From contig JANWID010000065.1 in the NCBI GenBank assembly GCA_025450095.1, positions 1 through 5,837 on the forward strand: a DNA stretch of 5,837 nt, read 5' to 3'. Positions 1 through 5,837 of this stretch are shown here, piece by piece. A program made the position numbers and the translations under genes. This DNA comes from Bacteroidia bacterium (GTDB taxonomy: Bacteria > Bacteroidota > Bacteroidia > AKYH767-A > OLB10). The notes below the pieces were generated by a model. That model made no database searches and was not told where the DNA came from. It saw only the letters and a list, made by a program, of their open reading frames with translations. Position 1 is the first letter of the stretch. Each line of letters starts with the position of its first letter.

Positions 1-26
1 CAATTGTAAACTTAAAAACCCGGTGT

Positions 27-1280
27 ATGAGAAAAAGTCTACTTCCTGTTTCCCTTCTCGTGGGAACTATTTTACTTACAAATCTTACCAACGCGCAGCA
101 AGCCGATCGATTTGCTTATGCTGTTACTGATGTTCAGCAACAAGGTTCGAACTGGAATTATCTCCGGAAAATAAACCTCCAGACCGGCGAATACGGCGCG
201 ATATTGCTGAGTGGAAATGATGTGAACCAGGTAGCATATGATGCAGCCTCACGTAAACAGCTTTCCACACCTATGACTGATGCCCGCTATGGGACTTATG
301 TCAATGCAGCTTTTGCTACCGGTGTAGCCGCTGTTGCTTATGATAAAAAGAACAATCGTCTCTATTATACTCCTATGCTCTTTGATCAGTTGCGCTATAT
401 TGATATGAAGACAATGAAAGTGTATTATGTAACCGACCAGGTGTTTACGGGTAAAGCGCAAAAATCATCAACACAGAATGATATAGTAACCCGCATGGCT
501 ATCGCATCAGATGGTAATGGTTATGCGATGACCAATGATGGCACTCAGTTGATTCGTTTCAGTACCGGTAAAAAATTACAGATCACCGACCTGGGCACCC
601 TGGTGGATGATCCGGCAAACAAAACGGTTTCAGTTCATAATTCCTGCAGCAGTTTCGGAGGTGATATGATCGCTGATGATGATGGTAACCTTTATGTTTT
701 TTCTGCCCGCAATCATGTATTCCGGGTTAATATTGAATCAAGAGTAGCTACACATCTTGGTGTTATCTCCGGGCTTCCCAATGGATTTACTGTGAATGGA
801 GCTGTAGTGAGCGATAACAATGAAGTTCTCGTGGCCAGCGCCGTTCAGGCCGGTTCCTGGTTTGTGGTAGATTCAAAATCATGGGCGGCTGCTCCTTATA
901 AACTGGAGGGCACAACATGGCAGAGTTCCGATCTTGGAAATAGCAACGTATTAATAACTAAACCAAAAACAACTGCACCACAGTTATTGTCCCGTACAAT
1001 ACCTGTAAGTCCCGGTGATGGCAAAATAAATATTTTCCCCAACCCTGTTACAAGTAACCAGTTTGTTATCCAGTTCAACGATCTGGAAGCCGGCAATTAT
1101 TCAGTCACAGTAACTGATGTAACAGGCCGCCAGGTGATGCAACAGGTGGTGAATGTGAATGCAGATAACCAGACACAAACGATCAGGCTCGCGGATGCAA
1201 CAGCTAAGGGAGTTTATCTGGTAAAAGTTTCCGACGGAGCAAGTAAATCTATTTTCAGTACAAAGCTTGTTGTACAATAA
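27..1280 (+). CDS. Secreted propeller-like protein with T9SS type A C-terminal sorting domain
   Basis: A 417-residue exported protein. Residues 1-24 are a signal peptide: basic MRK, a hydrophobic LLPVSLLVGTILL core, and probable cleavage at TNA|QQ. Residues ~27-310 hold recurring short beta units that resemble propeller blades: 'VAYDKKNNRLYY' near 104-115, 'MAIASDGNGYAMTNDG' near 157-172, 'DMIADDDGNLYVFS' near 214-227, and 'AVVSDNNEVLVAS' near 259-271. This suggests an NHL/WD-like propeller with no catalytic signature I recognise. Residues ~333-417 form a typical type IX secretion sorting domain: it opens with INIFPNP (334-340), continues with GNYSVTVTDVTGRQV and KGVYLVKVSDG, and ends KLVVQ. 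By family knowledge, this tail directs passage across the outer membrane through the Por/Spr machinery, followed by cleavage and surface anchoring or release. The ATG at 27 gives the signal peptide directly. Only 26 bases of upstream sequence are visible, so the promoter is not assessable. The gene ends just before a shared terminator. The sorting domain is secure; the propeller fold is inferred and the ligand or function is unknown. Confidence 0.9.
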   Translation: MRKSLLPVSLLVGTILLTNLTNAQQADRFAYAVTDVQQQGSNWNYLRKINLQTGEYGAILLSGNDVNQVAYDAASRKQLSTPMTDARYGTYVNAAFATGVAAVAYDKKNNRLYYTPMLFDQLRYIDMKTMKVYYVTDQVFTGKAQKSSTQNDIVTRMAIASDGNGYAMTNDGTQLIRFSTGKKLQITDLGTLVDDPANKTVSVHNSCSSFGGDMIADDDGNLYVFSARNHVFRVNIESRVATHLGVISGLPNGFTVNGAVVSDNNEVLVASAVQAGSWFVVDSKSWAAAPYKLEGTTWQSSDLGNSNVLITKPKTTAPQLLSRTIPVSPGDGKINIFPNPVTSNQFVIQFNDLEAGNYSVTVTDVTGRQVMQQVVNVNADNQTQTIRLADATAKGVYLVKVSDGASKSIFSTKLVVQ

Positions 1281-1296
1281 ACAATGTCCCTGACGT

Positions 1297-1339
1297 AAAA
1301 AAAGAGTTGACATCTCCTTAGAGCTGTCAACTCTTTTTT
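1297..1339. terminator. Bidirectional rho-independent terminator between convergent genes
   Basis: A perfect inverted repeat pairs AAAAAAGAGTTGACA (1298-1312) with TGTCAACTCTTTTTT (1325-1339), around a 12-base loop that can itself form a small CTC/GAG stem. The A-run on one flank and T-run on the other give a U-tract for either strand. It lies 17 bases after the stop of the plus-strand secreted-protein gene and overlaps the TAA stop (1338-1340) of the minus-strand lipoprotein gene, so it probably ends transcription of both. Confidence 0.9.
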
Positions 1340-1706
1340 ATTTTTCTTTCACCTTCCAGATCAGCTTTACATGTTTAGCCGTGGAAGAAAAATCTTCGCA
1401 TTTATGATCCCCGCCCCCTTCCATGCCTCCTGATGGTGAACAAATGGATTTACATTGTTCATCATACAGTGTATTAAACTGGTCGCAGCAATCAGCCGTG
1501 TAGAGGAATACCCGTTTCCCATTATATAGATATTCATCAATCTGTATCGGGGGATACTCGATCTTTTTCTTTTCGATATTATCGATCTCCTCCCTCAGGC
1601 AGGCAGGGATAGAATCATTGTCGGTTGATTTATTTTGTTTTTCCTTGCTACTGCTGTTACAACTGATCAATACCAGCACGATGAATACAAGCCATGTATT
1701 TTTCAT
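1338..1706 (-). CDS. Small Cys-rich lipoprotein, DUF6970-like (paralogue 1)
   Basis: A 122-residue predicted lipoprotein. The N-terminus is MKNTWLVFIVLVLISCNSSS: a short hydrophobic segment ending in the lipobox LISC, with Cys16 as the probable lipidated residue. A polar Ser/Lys/Asn linker follows to about residue 32, consistent with tethering to a membrane in the periplasm or at the surface. The globular part begins at IPAC (~33-36) and carries QIDEY, KRVFL, CCDQFNTLY, SICSPSGG and KCEDF, ending HVKLIWK. Six cysteines in the mature domain (PAC, CC, QC, IC, KC) are all kept in the neighbouring paralogue. From memory this pattern matches the Bacteroidota family annotated DUF6970, whose function is unknown; I could not check this. 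The conserved cysteines suggest disulfides or metal binding, but that is inference. The ATG at 1706 is the natural start because the signal sequence begins there. The stop lies inside the shared terminator. Confidence 0.85.
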   Translation of the reverse strand: MKNTWLVFIVLVLISCNSSSKEKQNKSTDNDSIPACLREEIDNIEKKKIEYPPIQIDEYLYNGKRVFLYTADCCDQFNTLYDEQCKSICSPSGGMEGGGDHKCEDFSSTAKHVKLIWKVKEK

Positions 1707-1728
1707 GATAAAAGTTTGCGTAAAGGTT

Positions 1729-1759
1729 AGAGTATATTTTCGTTTATCCGCCTCCCAAA
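1729..1759 (-). promoter_or_regulatory. Possible promoter for the 1338-1706 lipoprotein gene
   Basis: Read on the minus strand, TTTG (1756-1759) is separated by 19 bases from TATACTCT (1729-1736). This resembles the Bacteroidota pattern TTTG-n~19-TAnnTTTG in spacing, but the -7 part matches only partly. It lies about 22 bases upstream of the ATG. It would let this gene be transcribed independently of the upstream paralogue, although read-through across the 115-base gap is equally possible since I see no minus-strand terminator there. Confidence 0.25.
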
Positions 1760-1821
1760 GTTAAGGAGGATCCTATAGCACTGTTTCGGCTATGGCAAAC
1801 GTCCGGATCGGGACACTTTTT

Positions 1822-2154
1822 TTATTTTGAAGGAGTTTTCCAGATCATTTTCACATGTGTGGCCGTTACCGAAAAGTCGGGGCATTTGCCATCTCCCTTG
1901 CCGGTAATACCTCCACTGGGCGAACAGATGGACGCGCAATCTTCGTTATATAAAGTATTATACTGATCACAGCAGGGAGCAGTGAAGAGAAAAACTCTTT
2001 TGTCCTGGTAACGGTATTCATCGATCTGTACAGGTTTGTCGGGCGAACCCGGCTTGTCAATGATAGATTGTACACAAGCGGGTAAACTATCTTTTTTGTT
2101 GCATTCACTTGCAGATACGAATGGCAATGCCAGTAATAGTAATAAATACTTCAT
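1822..2154 (-). CDS. Small exported Cys-rich protein, DUF6970-like (paralogue 2)
   Basis: A 110-residue exported protein, paralogous to the gene downstream on the same strand. I start it at the ATG at 2154 (MKYLLLLLALPFVSASEC), because the signal sequence begins there and the bases just upstream match those before the paralogue's ATG. A longer frame from 2190 adds 12 polar residues in front of the signal and is unlikely. The core shares PAC, QIDEY, KRVFL, CCDQYNTLY, SICSPSGG, GDGKC and HVKMIWK with its neighbour: 48 of 68 residues from QIDEY to the C-terminus are identical by my hand alignment. The linker is shorter. Unlike paralogue 1, the N-terminal Cys18 is preceded by Ala-Ser-Glu, and Glu at -1 does not fit a lipobox. 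The protein may therefore be cleaved by signal peptidase I after VSA and released to the periplasm. Function is unknown; DUF6970 membership is recalled from sequence pattern, not verified. Confidence 0.83.
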   Translation of the reverse strand: MKYLLLLLALPFVSASECNKKDSLPACVQSIIDKPGSPDKPVQIDEYRYQDKRVFLFTAPCCDQYNTLYNEDCASICSPSGGITGKGDGKCPDFSVTATHVKMIWKTPSK

Positions 2155-2175
2155 GATCGGTGTTTGATATTTGTT

Positions 2176-2195
2176 AGGGTATCTTTGCATACCCT
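2176..2195. repeat. Perfect inverted repeat in the divergent intergenic region
   Basis: AGGGTAT (2176-2182) and ATACCCT (2189-2195) are exact inverted repeats separated by CTTTGC. The repeat covers the -7-like element TATCTTTG at 2180-2187. A second, competing inverted pair, CCTGCC (2193-2198) and GGCAGG (2213-2218), lies immediately downstream in what would be the obgE leader. The first repeat could be an operator, and the pair could form alternative leader hairpins; chance symmetry cannot be excluded. There is no T-tract, so it is not a standard terminator. Confidence 0.5.
2180..2187 (+). promoter_or_regulatory. Bacteroidota-type -7 element upstream of obgE
   Basis: TATCTTTG is an exact match to the Bacteroidota -7 consensus TAnnTTTG and lies 53 bases before the obgE start codon. 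A TTTG at 2163-2166 is only 13 bases upstream, closer than the usual ~19-base spacing, so the -33 half is missing or poor. If used, transcription would begin around 2191-2196 and give a leader of about 45-50 bases. Confidence 0.45.
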
Positions 2196-2240
2196 GCCTA
2201 ATGCTTACAAAGGGCAGGCCATTTTTGTAAAATTATCATT

Positions 2241-3242
2241 TTGGAAAAAAGCAATTTTGTTGACCAGATACGAATATTCTGTAAGAGCGGCCATGGTGGT
2301 GCGGGAAGCCGTCATTTTATGCGCAATAAATTCACGGCGATGGGTGGCCCGGATGGGGGTGATGGAGGTCGTGGCGGGCATATTATTCTAAAAGGGAACA
2401 GTAACCTGTGGACCCTTTTACACCTGCGATACTTTAAGAATGTGCTTGCCGAAGATGGGGAAAGTGGCAGCGGGAATAATAAGACGGGGAGATTTGGAAA
2501 GGATGTCATTATTGAAGTGCCATTGGGAACGATCGCAACGGATGAAACTACGGGTAACCAGGAAGTGGAAATACTGGAAGATGGCCAGGAAGTGATCTGG
2601 ATTTCGGGCGGACGCGGTGGATTAGGTAATGCGCAATTCGCCACCCCTACCAACCAGGCCCCCGAATATGCACAACCCGGTGAAGATGGTATTGAAGCCT
2701 GGAAGGTCCTTGAGTTAAAAGTTTTGGCAGATGTCGGATTGGTAGGATTTCCCAATGCCGGGAAATCAACTTTGTTGTCCGTTATCACCGCAGCAAAACC
2801 TAAGATCGCAGCGTATGCGTTTACCACCATCACACCTAACCTGGGAATCGTTGAATACCGCGATGGCAAGAGTTTTTGTATTGCCGACCTTCCGGGCATC
2901 ATTGAAGGTGCTGCGGAAGGAAAAGGATTGGGGCATCGTTTTCTAAGACACATCGAACGTAATTCTGTACTCCTGTTCCTCGTTCCTGCCGACAGTGACG
3001 GACACAAAAAAGAATTTGATATCCTGGTGAACGAATTGGAACAATACAATCCTGAATTGATGCATAAGCAATTCGTAATAGCGATCAGCAAGAGCGATAT
3101 GTTGGATGAAGAATTAAAAGATGCCATTAAGAAAGAATTACCAAAAGATATTCCTCATTTATTTATATCCTCGGTTACACAAAAAGGGCTGACTGAATTG
3201 AAGGATCTCCTCTGGAAAGTATTGAATGAGCCGGTAGCTTAA
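2241..3242 (+). CDS. obgE: Obg family GTPase (ObgE/CgtA), TTG start
   Basis: A 333-residue essential-type GTPase that binds the large ribosomal subunit and links ribosome assembly to growth and stress signalling (family knowledge). Residues 1-158 are the glycine-rich Obg domain: [28 protein letters not shown] (35-46), [18 protein letters not shown] (124-141) and PGEDG. The G domain follows with G1 GFPNAGKS (169-176), the switch I threonines in FTTITPN (194-200), G3 DLPG (216-219), G4 SKSD (283-286, in place of textbook NKxD) and G5 SS (310-311). It ends at residue 333 with no OCT or acidic C-terminal extension, as I recall for Bacteroidota Obg. The start is TTG at 2241. The frame has a stop at 2199 and no in-frame ATG/GTG between, and the first internal ATG, in HFMRNK, would remove the conserved N-terminus, so TTG is well supported. 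There is no clear Shine-Dalgarno sequence; the leader is A/T-rich. It is divergent from the Cys-rich genes. Confidence 0.97.
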   Translation: MEKSNFVDQIRIFCKSGHGGAGSRHFMRNKFTAMGGPDGGDGGRGGHIILKGNSNLWTLLHLRYFKNVLAEDGESGSGNNKTGRFGKDVIIEVPLGTIATDETTGNQEVEILEDGQEVIWISGGRGGLGNAQFATPTNQAPEYAQPGEDGIEAWKVLELKVLADVGLVGFPNAGKSTLLSVITAAKPKIAAYAFTTITPNLGIVEYRDGKSFCIADLPGIIEGAAEGKGLGHRFLRHIERNSVLLFLVPADSDGHKKEFDILVNELEQYNPELMHKQFVIAISKSDMLDEELKDAIKKELPKDIPHLFISSVTQKGLTELKDLLWKVLNEPVA

Positions 3243-3336
3243 TTGAATATTCCGGTATCATTATGCTTTCTTCATTTCCGGACCCCATTGATTTCGATTG
3301 AACCCTGCCCTATTTTCATGGATTGAAAATTATTTT

Positions 3337-4317
3337 ATGAAAATATGGCTTAGCTCCTGTTTGTGTTGGCTCTTTCTGCTTTTGGTTTTGGAACCAGCAG
3401 CCCAGCCTGTGCCTGATAATAAATATGGTGAAGGTGGCACGCGTACAACAACAACTACTACTGATAACAATGGAACAGTAACGGTAACAGAAGAATATCG
3501 GAATGCCTTTATGCCTCCCAAGGTTAAAGAAAGAACGACACGAATAAAGAACAGGGCGGGTGGAGATTCAATTGTTATATCAGTCATTTTTGATGAATTC
3601 ATGCAGGGAGAGTTAAAGGAGAGTACAACCGAATCCCGTTACAATGCCAATGGTGATATGTACTATCATTCCGCCGTCAAACATGATGCCGACGGTATAG
3701 GTGTCAGTTCGGGATCCTGGTCAGAGAAGCAACCTGATGGGAATTGGACGGAATACAAGTATAATCCGCGCACAAAACAATTTGAAAGGGTCAGAGAGGG
3801 TCGACCGAAAAAATTCAGGGAGAATGGAATAACCGGATGGCTTGCATCTTGTGATACGGCATCCTGGGAATTTATCGCTTCCATGAGTCTTCTTTTTGGA
3901 CAACCCAATAATGACTATGTGGGAATCCAGGCAGCGGTAGCTTATCATTTAACACCACGTCTTGGGCTGATGATTGACGGAAGTTTACATTTTAAAAAAG
4001 ATCTCGGAGTAAATCTTACAAAAGCCTATTTATTGGGCGGCCTGCAATACCACATCCTTTCCAGCCAGGGAGGAAAAAAGATAGTGCCGATGCTACGCTT
4101 GCTGGCGGGGATCTCCCGGGATAACGAAAAATATTCAAACACATCATTCGGTACGACTGCTTTTGCGTTGGGAGGAGGATTGAATTTAAATTTATTCCTG
4201 AGCCGTGCCGTGTACTTCTCCTTTATGTCAGATTATATCCTTACAGGCTTCGACGAACGTTTGCTTGGCCGGCCGCGAATCAGCGGCGGTATCAGGATCA
4301 GGGCAGGATGCAAGTGA
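3337..4317 (+). CDS. Exported protein with Thr-rich beta-repeat region and probable outer-membrane beta-barrel
   Basis: A 326-residue protein I cannot assign to a named family. The ATG at 3337 opens a signal peptide (MKIWLSSCLCWLFLLLVLEPAAQ, probable cleavage near PAA|Q). A TTG at 3298 in the same frame would add 13 residues before the signal and is rejected. Residues ~30-165 hold a Thr-rich tract followed by short strand-turn motifs with Asn/Asp-Gly turns (TDNNGTVTVTEEY, YNANGDMYYH, QPDGNWTEYKYNP, KFRENG), suggesting an extended repetitive beta sheet. From about residue 177 (WEFIASMSLLFG) alternating hydrophobic and aromatic strands occur: YVGIQAAVAYHLTPRLGLMIDG, AYLLGGLQYHIL, PMLRLLAGIS, TAFALGGGLNLNLFL, AVYFSFMSDYIL and RISGGIRIRAG. 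This is typical of small Bacteroidota outer-membrane barrels, though the last strand lacks a terminal aromatic residue. It lies 94 bases after obgE with no obvious terminator between, and 70 bases before the sensor gene. Whether it works with that sensor is unknown. Confidence 0.8.
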   Translation: MKIWLSSCLCWLFLLLVLEPAAQPVPDNKYGEGGTRTTTTTTDNNGTVTVTEEYRNAFMPPKVKERTTRIKNRAGGDSIVISVIFDEFMQGELKESTTESRYNANGDMYYHSAVKHDADGIGVSSGSWSEKQPDGNWTEYKYNPRTKQFERVREGRPKKFRENGITGWLASCDTASWEFIASMSLLFGQPNNDYVGIQAAVAYHLTPRLGLMIDGSLHFKKDLGVNLTKAYLLGGLQYHILSSQGGKKIVPMLRLLAGISRDNEKYSNTSFGTTAFALGGGLNLNLFLSRAVYFSFMSDYILTGFDERLLGRPRISGGIRIRAGCK

Positions 4318-4341
4318 GAATTAATTTAGTGGTCTTACCCA

Positions 4342-4371
4342 TTGTATCGCTGTTTGCTTTCTGTATCTTTT
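4342..4371 (+). promoter_or_regulatory. Probable Bacteroidota-type promoter for the sensor gene
   Basis: TTG (4342-4344) is followed after 19 bases by TATCTTTT (4364-4371), which matches TAnnTTTG at all but the last position. The expected transcription start (~4375-4380) is just before the proposed TTG start codon at 4388, giving a very short leader. The spacing supports both the promoter and that start. A 7-base inverted pair, TCTTACC (4333-4339) and GGTAAGA (4373-4379), brackets it, but the 33-base separation makes this weak. Confidence 0.4.
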
Positions 4372-4387
4372 AGGTAAGATTATCACC

Positions 4388-5837
4388 TTGCTTTTTCGCA
4401 CACTATTATATGCGTTCCTCCTTTTAATCGCATTATGCGAAAAGTTTGCCGTCTGCGCACAGCCATTTAAACGATTGACAAGTATATCATATAATGTGAA
4501 TGAAGGACTGATGCAAAGTCATATTACTGATATAGCTGAGGATGGAAGCGGTTTTATATGGATCAGTACCGGTAGCAGTATTCAGCGTTTTGACGGAAAG
4601 AATTTCCAGCAGGTATCCATTCCAAAGAATAACCGGGGTCCGGTAAATGATAGGCAGGCAAAATTCTTCCGTCTTGAAAACGGAAATATTCTGATATCCC
4701 AGAATAATGACATTACCGAATATCATACCGGCACACATCGGTTTACTCCGTTTATTCGCTTCAATGATTTTGATCCTCTTTATGAAGTGAGCGTCTTGGC
4801 AGAAGAAAAAAATACGATCTGGTGTTACAGGCCTGACAAAGGATATTTACAAATAAGCAAAAGTAGCAGGCAGATCATCAGCTCTATACCGTTGGATAGA
4901 TTATCTGCGGAGAAATGGAATTATCCGGTACCCTTTAAATCATCTCATCGTTTCTTCCTGACTTTTGGTTCCGCTATGATGCAAATAACTGATAGAACCA
5001 CAAGTGTTGCTTCGCTTATTATAGCTTCACCTGCACAGCGTTTTTTCTTTTCCGTAATAAAGCTCACTGACGATAGTTTACTTGTCGCAACTGTACAGGG
5101 CATTGAATTGTATGATCGTATTTCCGGGAAATTTGAATTGATCTGCCCTTATAAGACTGACCCGGTTTCTGTTAACCGGCTCCACCCTGTACAACTAATG
5201 ATAACAAAAAAGGGAACCTGTCTTGTCAGTGAAGGAATGGAATTATTTGAGCTGGATCTGCATAAGCGGGAATATGTTTCGCATTTGGTGAATTTGCAAA
5301 ATGAATCGTTCCCCGAAATAGGTTATATAACAGGCATCAGGGAAGACAGTCATAATAACCTTTGGCTTTTAACAGAGAACAGTGGCATTTACAAGGTCAA
5401 TTACAATTCTTCAGGCTTTCGGTATTATGGAACAGCGGACAAGAAAAATAATTTTGTCAAAACTATTTATCCTGATAAGGAAGACAATCGCATTCTCTGT
5501 GGAACATTTGGAAGCGGTTTGTTTATTTATGACACAACACAGCAATTGTTACATTCAATTCAGCAATTCCCGGGAGCGACGTCCCCGGTCACAGTATGCG
5601 GGTTTCGTAAATTAGAACCGCATCAATATCTGGTATTATTAATGAACACCTGGAATGTTTACCTGTTAAACACAAATGATTATTCGATAAAAAAAATAAA
5701 ATCAAATACTTCTCCCATTTCGCATCAATTAAAAGGTAACCGGTACCCCGATTACCATCTGTCAGTTTATCCGCTGAATGATTCACTAACAATAATGCAA
5801 AGCGGCTATTACATTTATAAATTAAAATGGTCGTCAC
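4388..5837 (+). CDS. Two-component regulator propeller protein, N-terminal sensor part (runs off the window)
   Basis: A partial gene: 483 codons are open to the window edge with no stop, and the frame's upstream stop is the TAA at 4322. No in-frame ATG precedes residue 42. The TTG at 4388 opens a convincing signal peptide (MLFRTLLYAFLLLIALCEKF, then AVCA|Q at 21-25), so I choose it. The mature part begins in the style of Reg_prop sensors: 'SYNVNEGLMQSHITDIAEDG' (34-53), then GFIWISTGSSIQRFDGKNF (55-73). Later blades include GYITGIREDSHNNLWLLTENSGIYKV (312-337) and a further unit with GTFGSGLFIYD (372-382). By family knowledge such periplasmic propellers sense ligands or surface events and are followed by a Y_Y_Y domain, a membrane helix and a histidine kinase, with or without an AraC or LytTR output. 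Those parts would lie beyond this window, so the output type cannot be named. Middle blades are degenerate. The frame is intact throughout, with no sign of frameshift. Confidence 0.85.
   Translation, partial: MLFRTLLYAFLLLIALCEKFAVCAQPFKRLTSISYNVNEGLMQSHITDIAEDGSGFIWISTGSSIQRFDGKNFQQVSIPKNNRGPVNDRQAKFFRLENGNILISQNNDITEYHTGTHRFTPFIRFNDFDPLYEVSVLAEEKNTIWCYRPDKGYLQISKSSRQIISSIPLDRLSAEKWNYPVPFKSSHRFFLTFGSAMMQITDRTTSVASLIIASPAQRFFFSVIKLTDDSLLVATVQGIELYDRISGKFELICPYKTDPVSVNRLHPVQLMITKKGTCLVSEGMELFELDLHKREYVSHLVNLQNESFPEIGYITGIREDSHNNLWLLTENSGIYKVNYNSSGFRYYGTADKKNNFVKTIYPDKEDNRILCGTFGSGLFIYDTTQQLLHSIQQFPGATSPVTVCGFRKLEPHQYLVLLMNTWNVYLLNTNDYSIKKIKSNTSPISHQLKGNRYPDYHLSVYPLNDSLTIMQSGYYIYKLKWSS

Noticed and set aside
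1801..1827. Terminator-like GTCC/GGAC palindrome followed by seven T on the plus strand
   Set aside because: The arms are only four bases with a G/G mismatch inside, and no plus-strand gene lies upstream to be terminated; on the minus strand, where the genes are, the T-run has the wrong orientation.
1866..2108. 80-codon minus-strand frame within the second Cys-rich gene
   Set aside because: It is an alternative frame of a gene whose product is conserved with its neighbour.
2164..2391. 75-codon plus-strand frame overlapping the obgE start
   Set aside because: It overlaps the conserved Obg N-terminus out of frame and shows no domain or start signal.
2312..3127. 271-codon open frame on the minus strand opposite obgE
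   Set aside because: It lies entirely antisense to a gene with all Obg motifs intact; its translation is Ser/Pro-rich with no recognisable domain, as expected from the complement of a Gly-rich coding sequence.
3250..3281. Two direct TTCCGG copies between obgE and the barrel gene
   Set aside because: Only six bases each with no further matching sequence; not enough to call a binding site.
3445..3462. Short ACA/ACT triplet run encoding six threonines
   Set aside because: Considered as a phase-variable repeat, but the unit is three bases and mixed, so slippage would not shift the frame and the tract is too short to be notably unstable.
4333..4379. Inverted pair TCTTACC/GGTAAGA before the sensor gene
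   Set aside because: Seven-base arms 33 bases apart are easily due to chance and give no stable hairpin or T-tract.
4487..4738. 83-codon minus-strand frame opposite the sensor gene
   Set aside because: The opposite strand has a continuous 483-codon frame with Reg_prop motifs; this is a shadow.
5589..5837. 82-codon minus-strand frame at the window edge
   Set aside because: Antisense to the open sensor frame, begins at a GTG on the last bases, and has no recognisable feature.

Overview
The window looks like a chromosomal segment of a Bacteroidota bacterium, most plausibly Chitinophagia/Sphingobacteriia-like (for example Chitinophagaceae), but nothing here fixes the genus. The evidence is a secreted protein with a C-terminal type IX secretion (T9SS type A) sorting domain, a short Obg GTPase with no C-terminal extension, a Reg_prop-type periplasmic propeller sensor, TAnnTTTG-like promoter elements, and start sites with A/T-rich leaders rather than clear Shine-Dalgarno sequences. 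There is no sign of phage, insertion sequence, CRISPR, tRNA or rRNA, and no gene-free stretch longer than 120 bases.

Layout. (1) 27-1280, plus strand: a secreted propeller-like protein with a T9SS sorting tail. (2) 1297-1339: a strong bidirectional hairpin terminator between convergent genes. (3) 1338-1706 and 1822-2154, both minus strand: two paralogous small exported cysteine-rich proteins that look like the Bacteroidota DUF6970 family. One is a clear lipoprotein; the other has lost the canonical lipobox. (4) 2155-2240: a divergent intergenic region whose -7-like element lies inside a perfect inverted repeat, followed by obgE (2241-3242, plus strand, TTG start). (5) 3337-4317, plus strand: an exported protein with a Thr-rich, beta-repeat N-terminal half and a probable outer-membrane beta-barrel C-terminal half. 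(6) 4388 to the window edge, plus strand: a long open frame with no stop. It starts at a TTG that opens a good signal peptide and encodes the N-terminal propeller sensor region of a probable two-component histidine kinase or hybrid regulator.

How they fit together. obgE is housekeeping (ribosome assembly and stress GTPase). Every other gene product appears to be exported: one T9SS cargo, two small periplasmic or lipoprotein Cys-rich proteins, one outer-membrane barrel and one periplasmic sensor. The barrel gene and the sensor gene are adjacent and co-directional with a 70-base gap, but a separate promoter-like element precedes the sensor, so a shared function is only an inference. I found no convincing multi-gene novel system. 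The most worthwhile items are the duplicated Cys-rich pair, the unassigned barrel protein and the truncated sensor.
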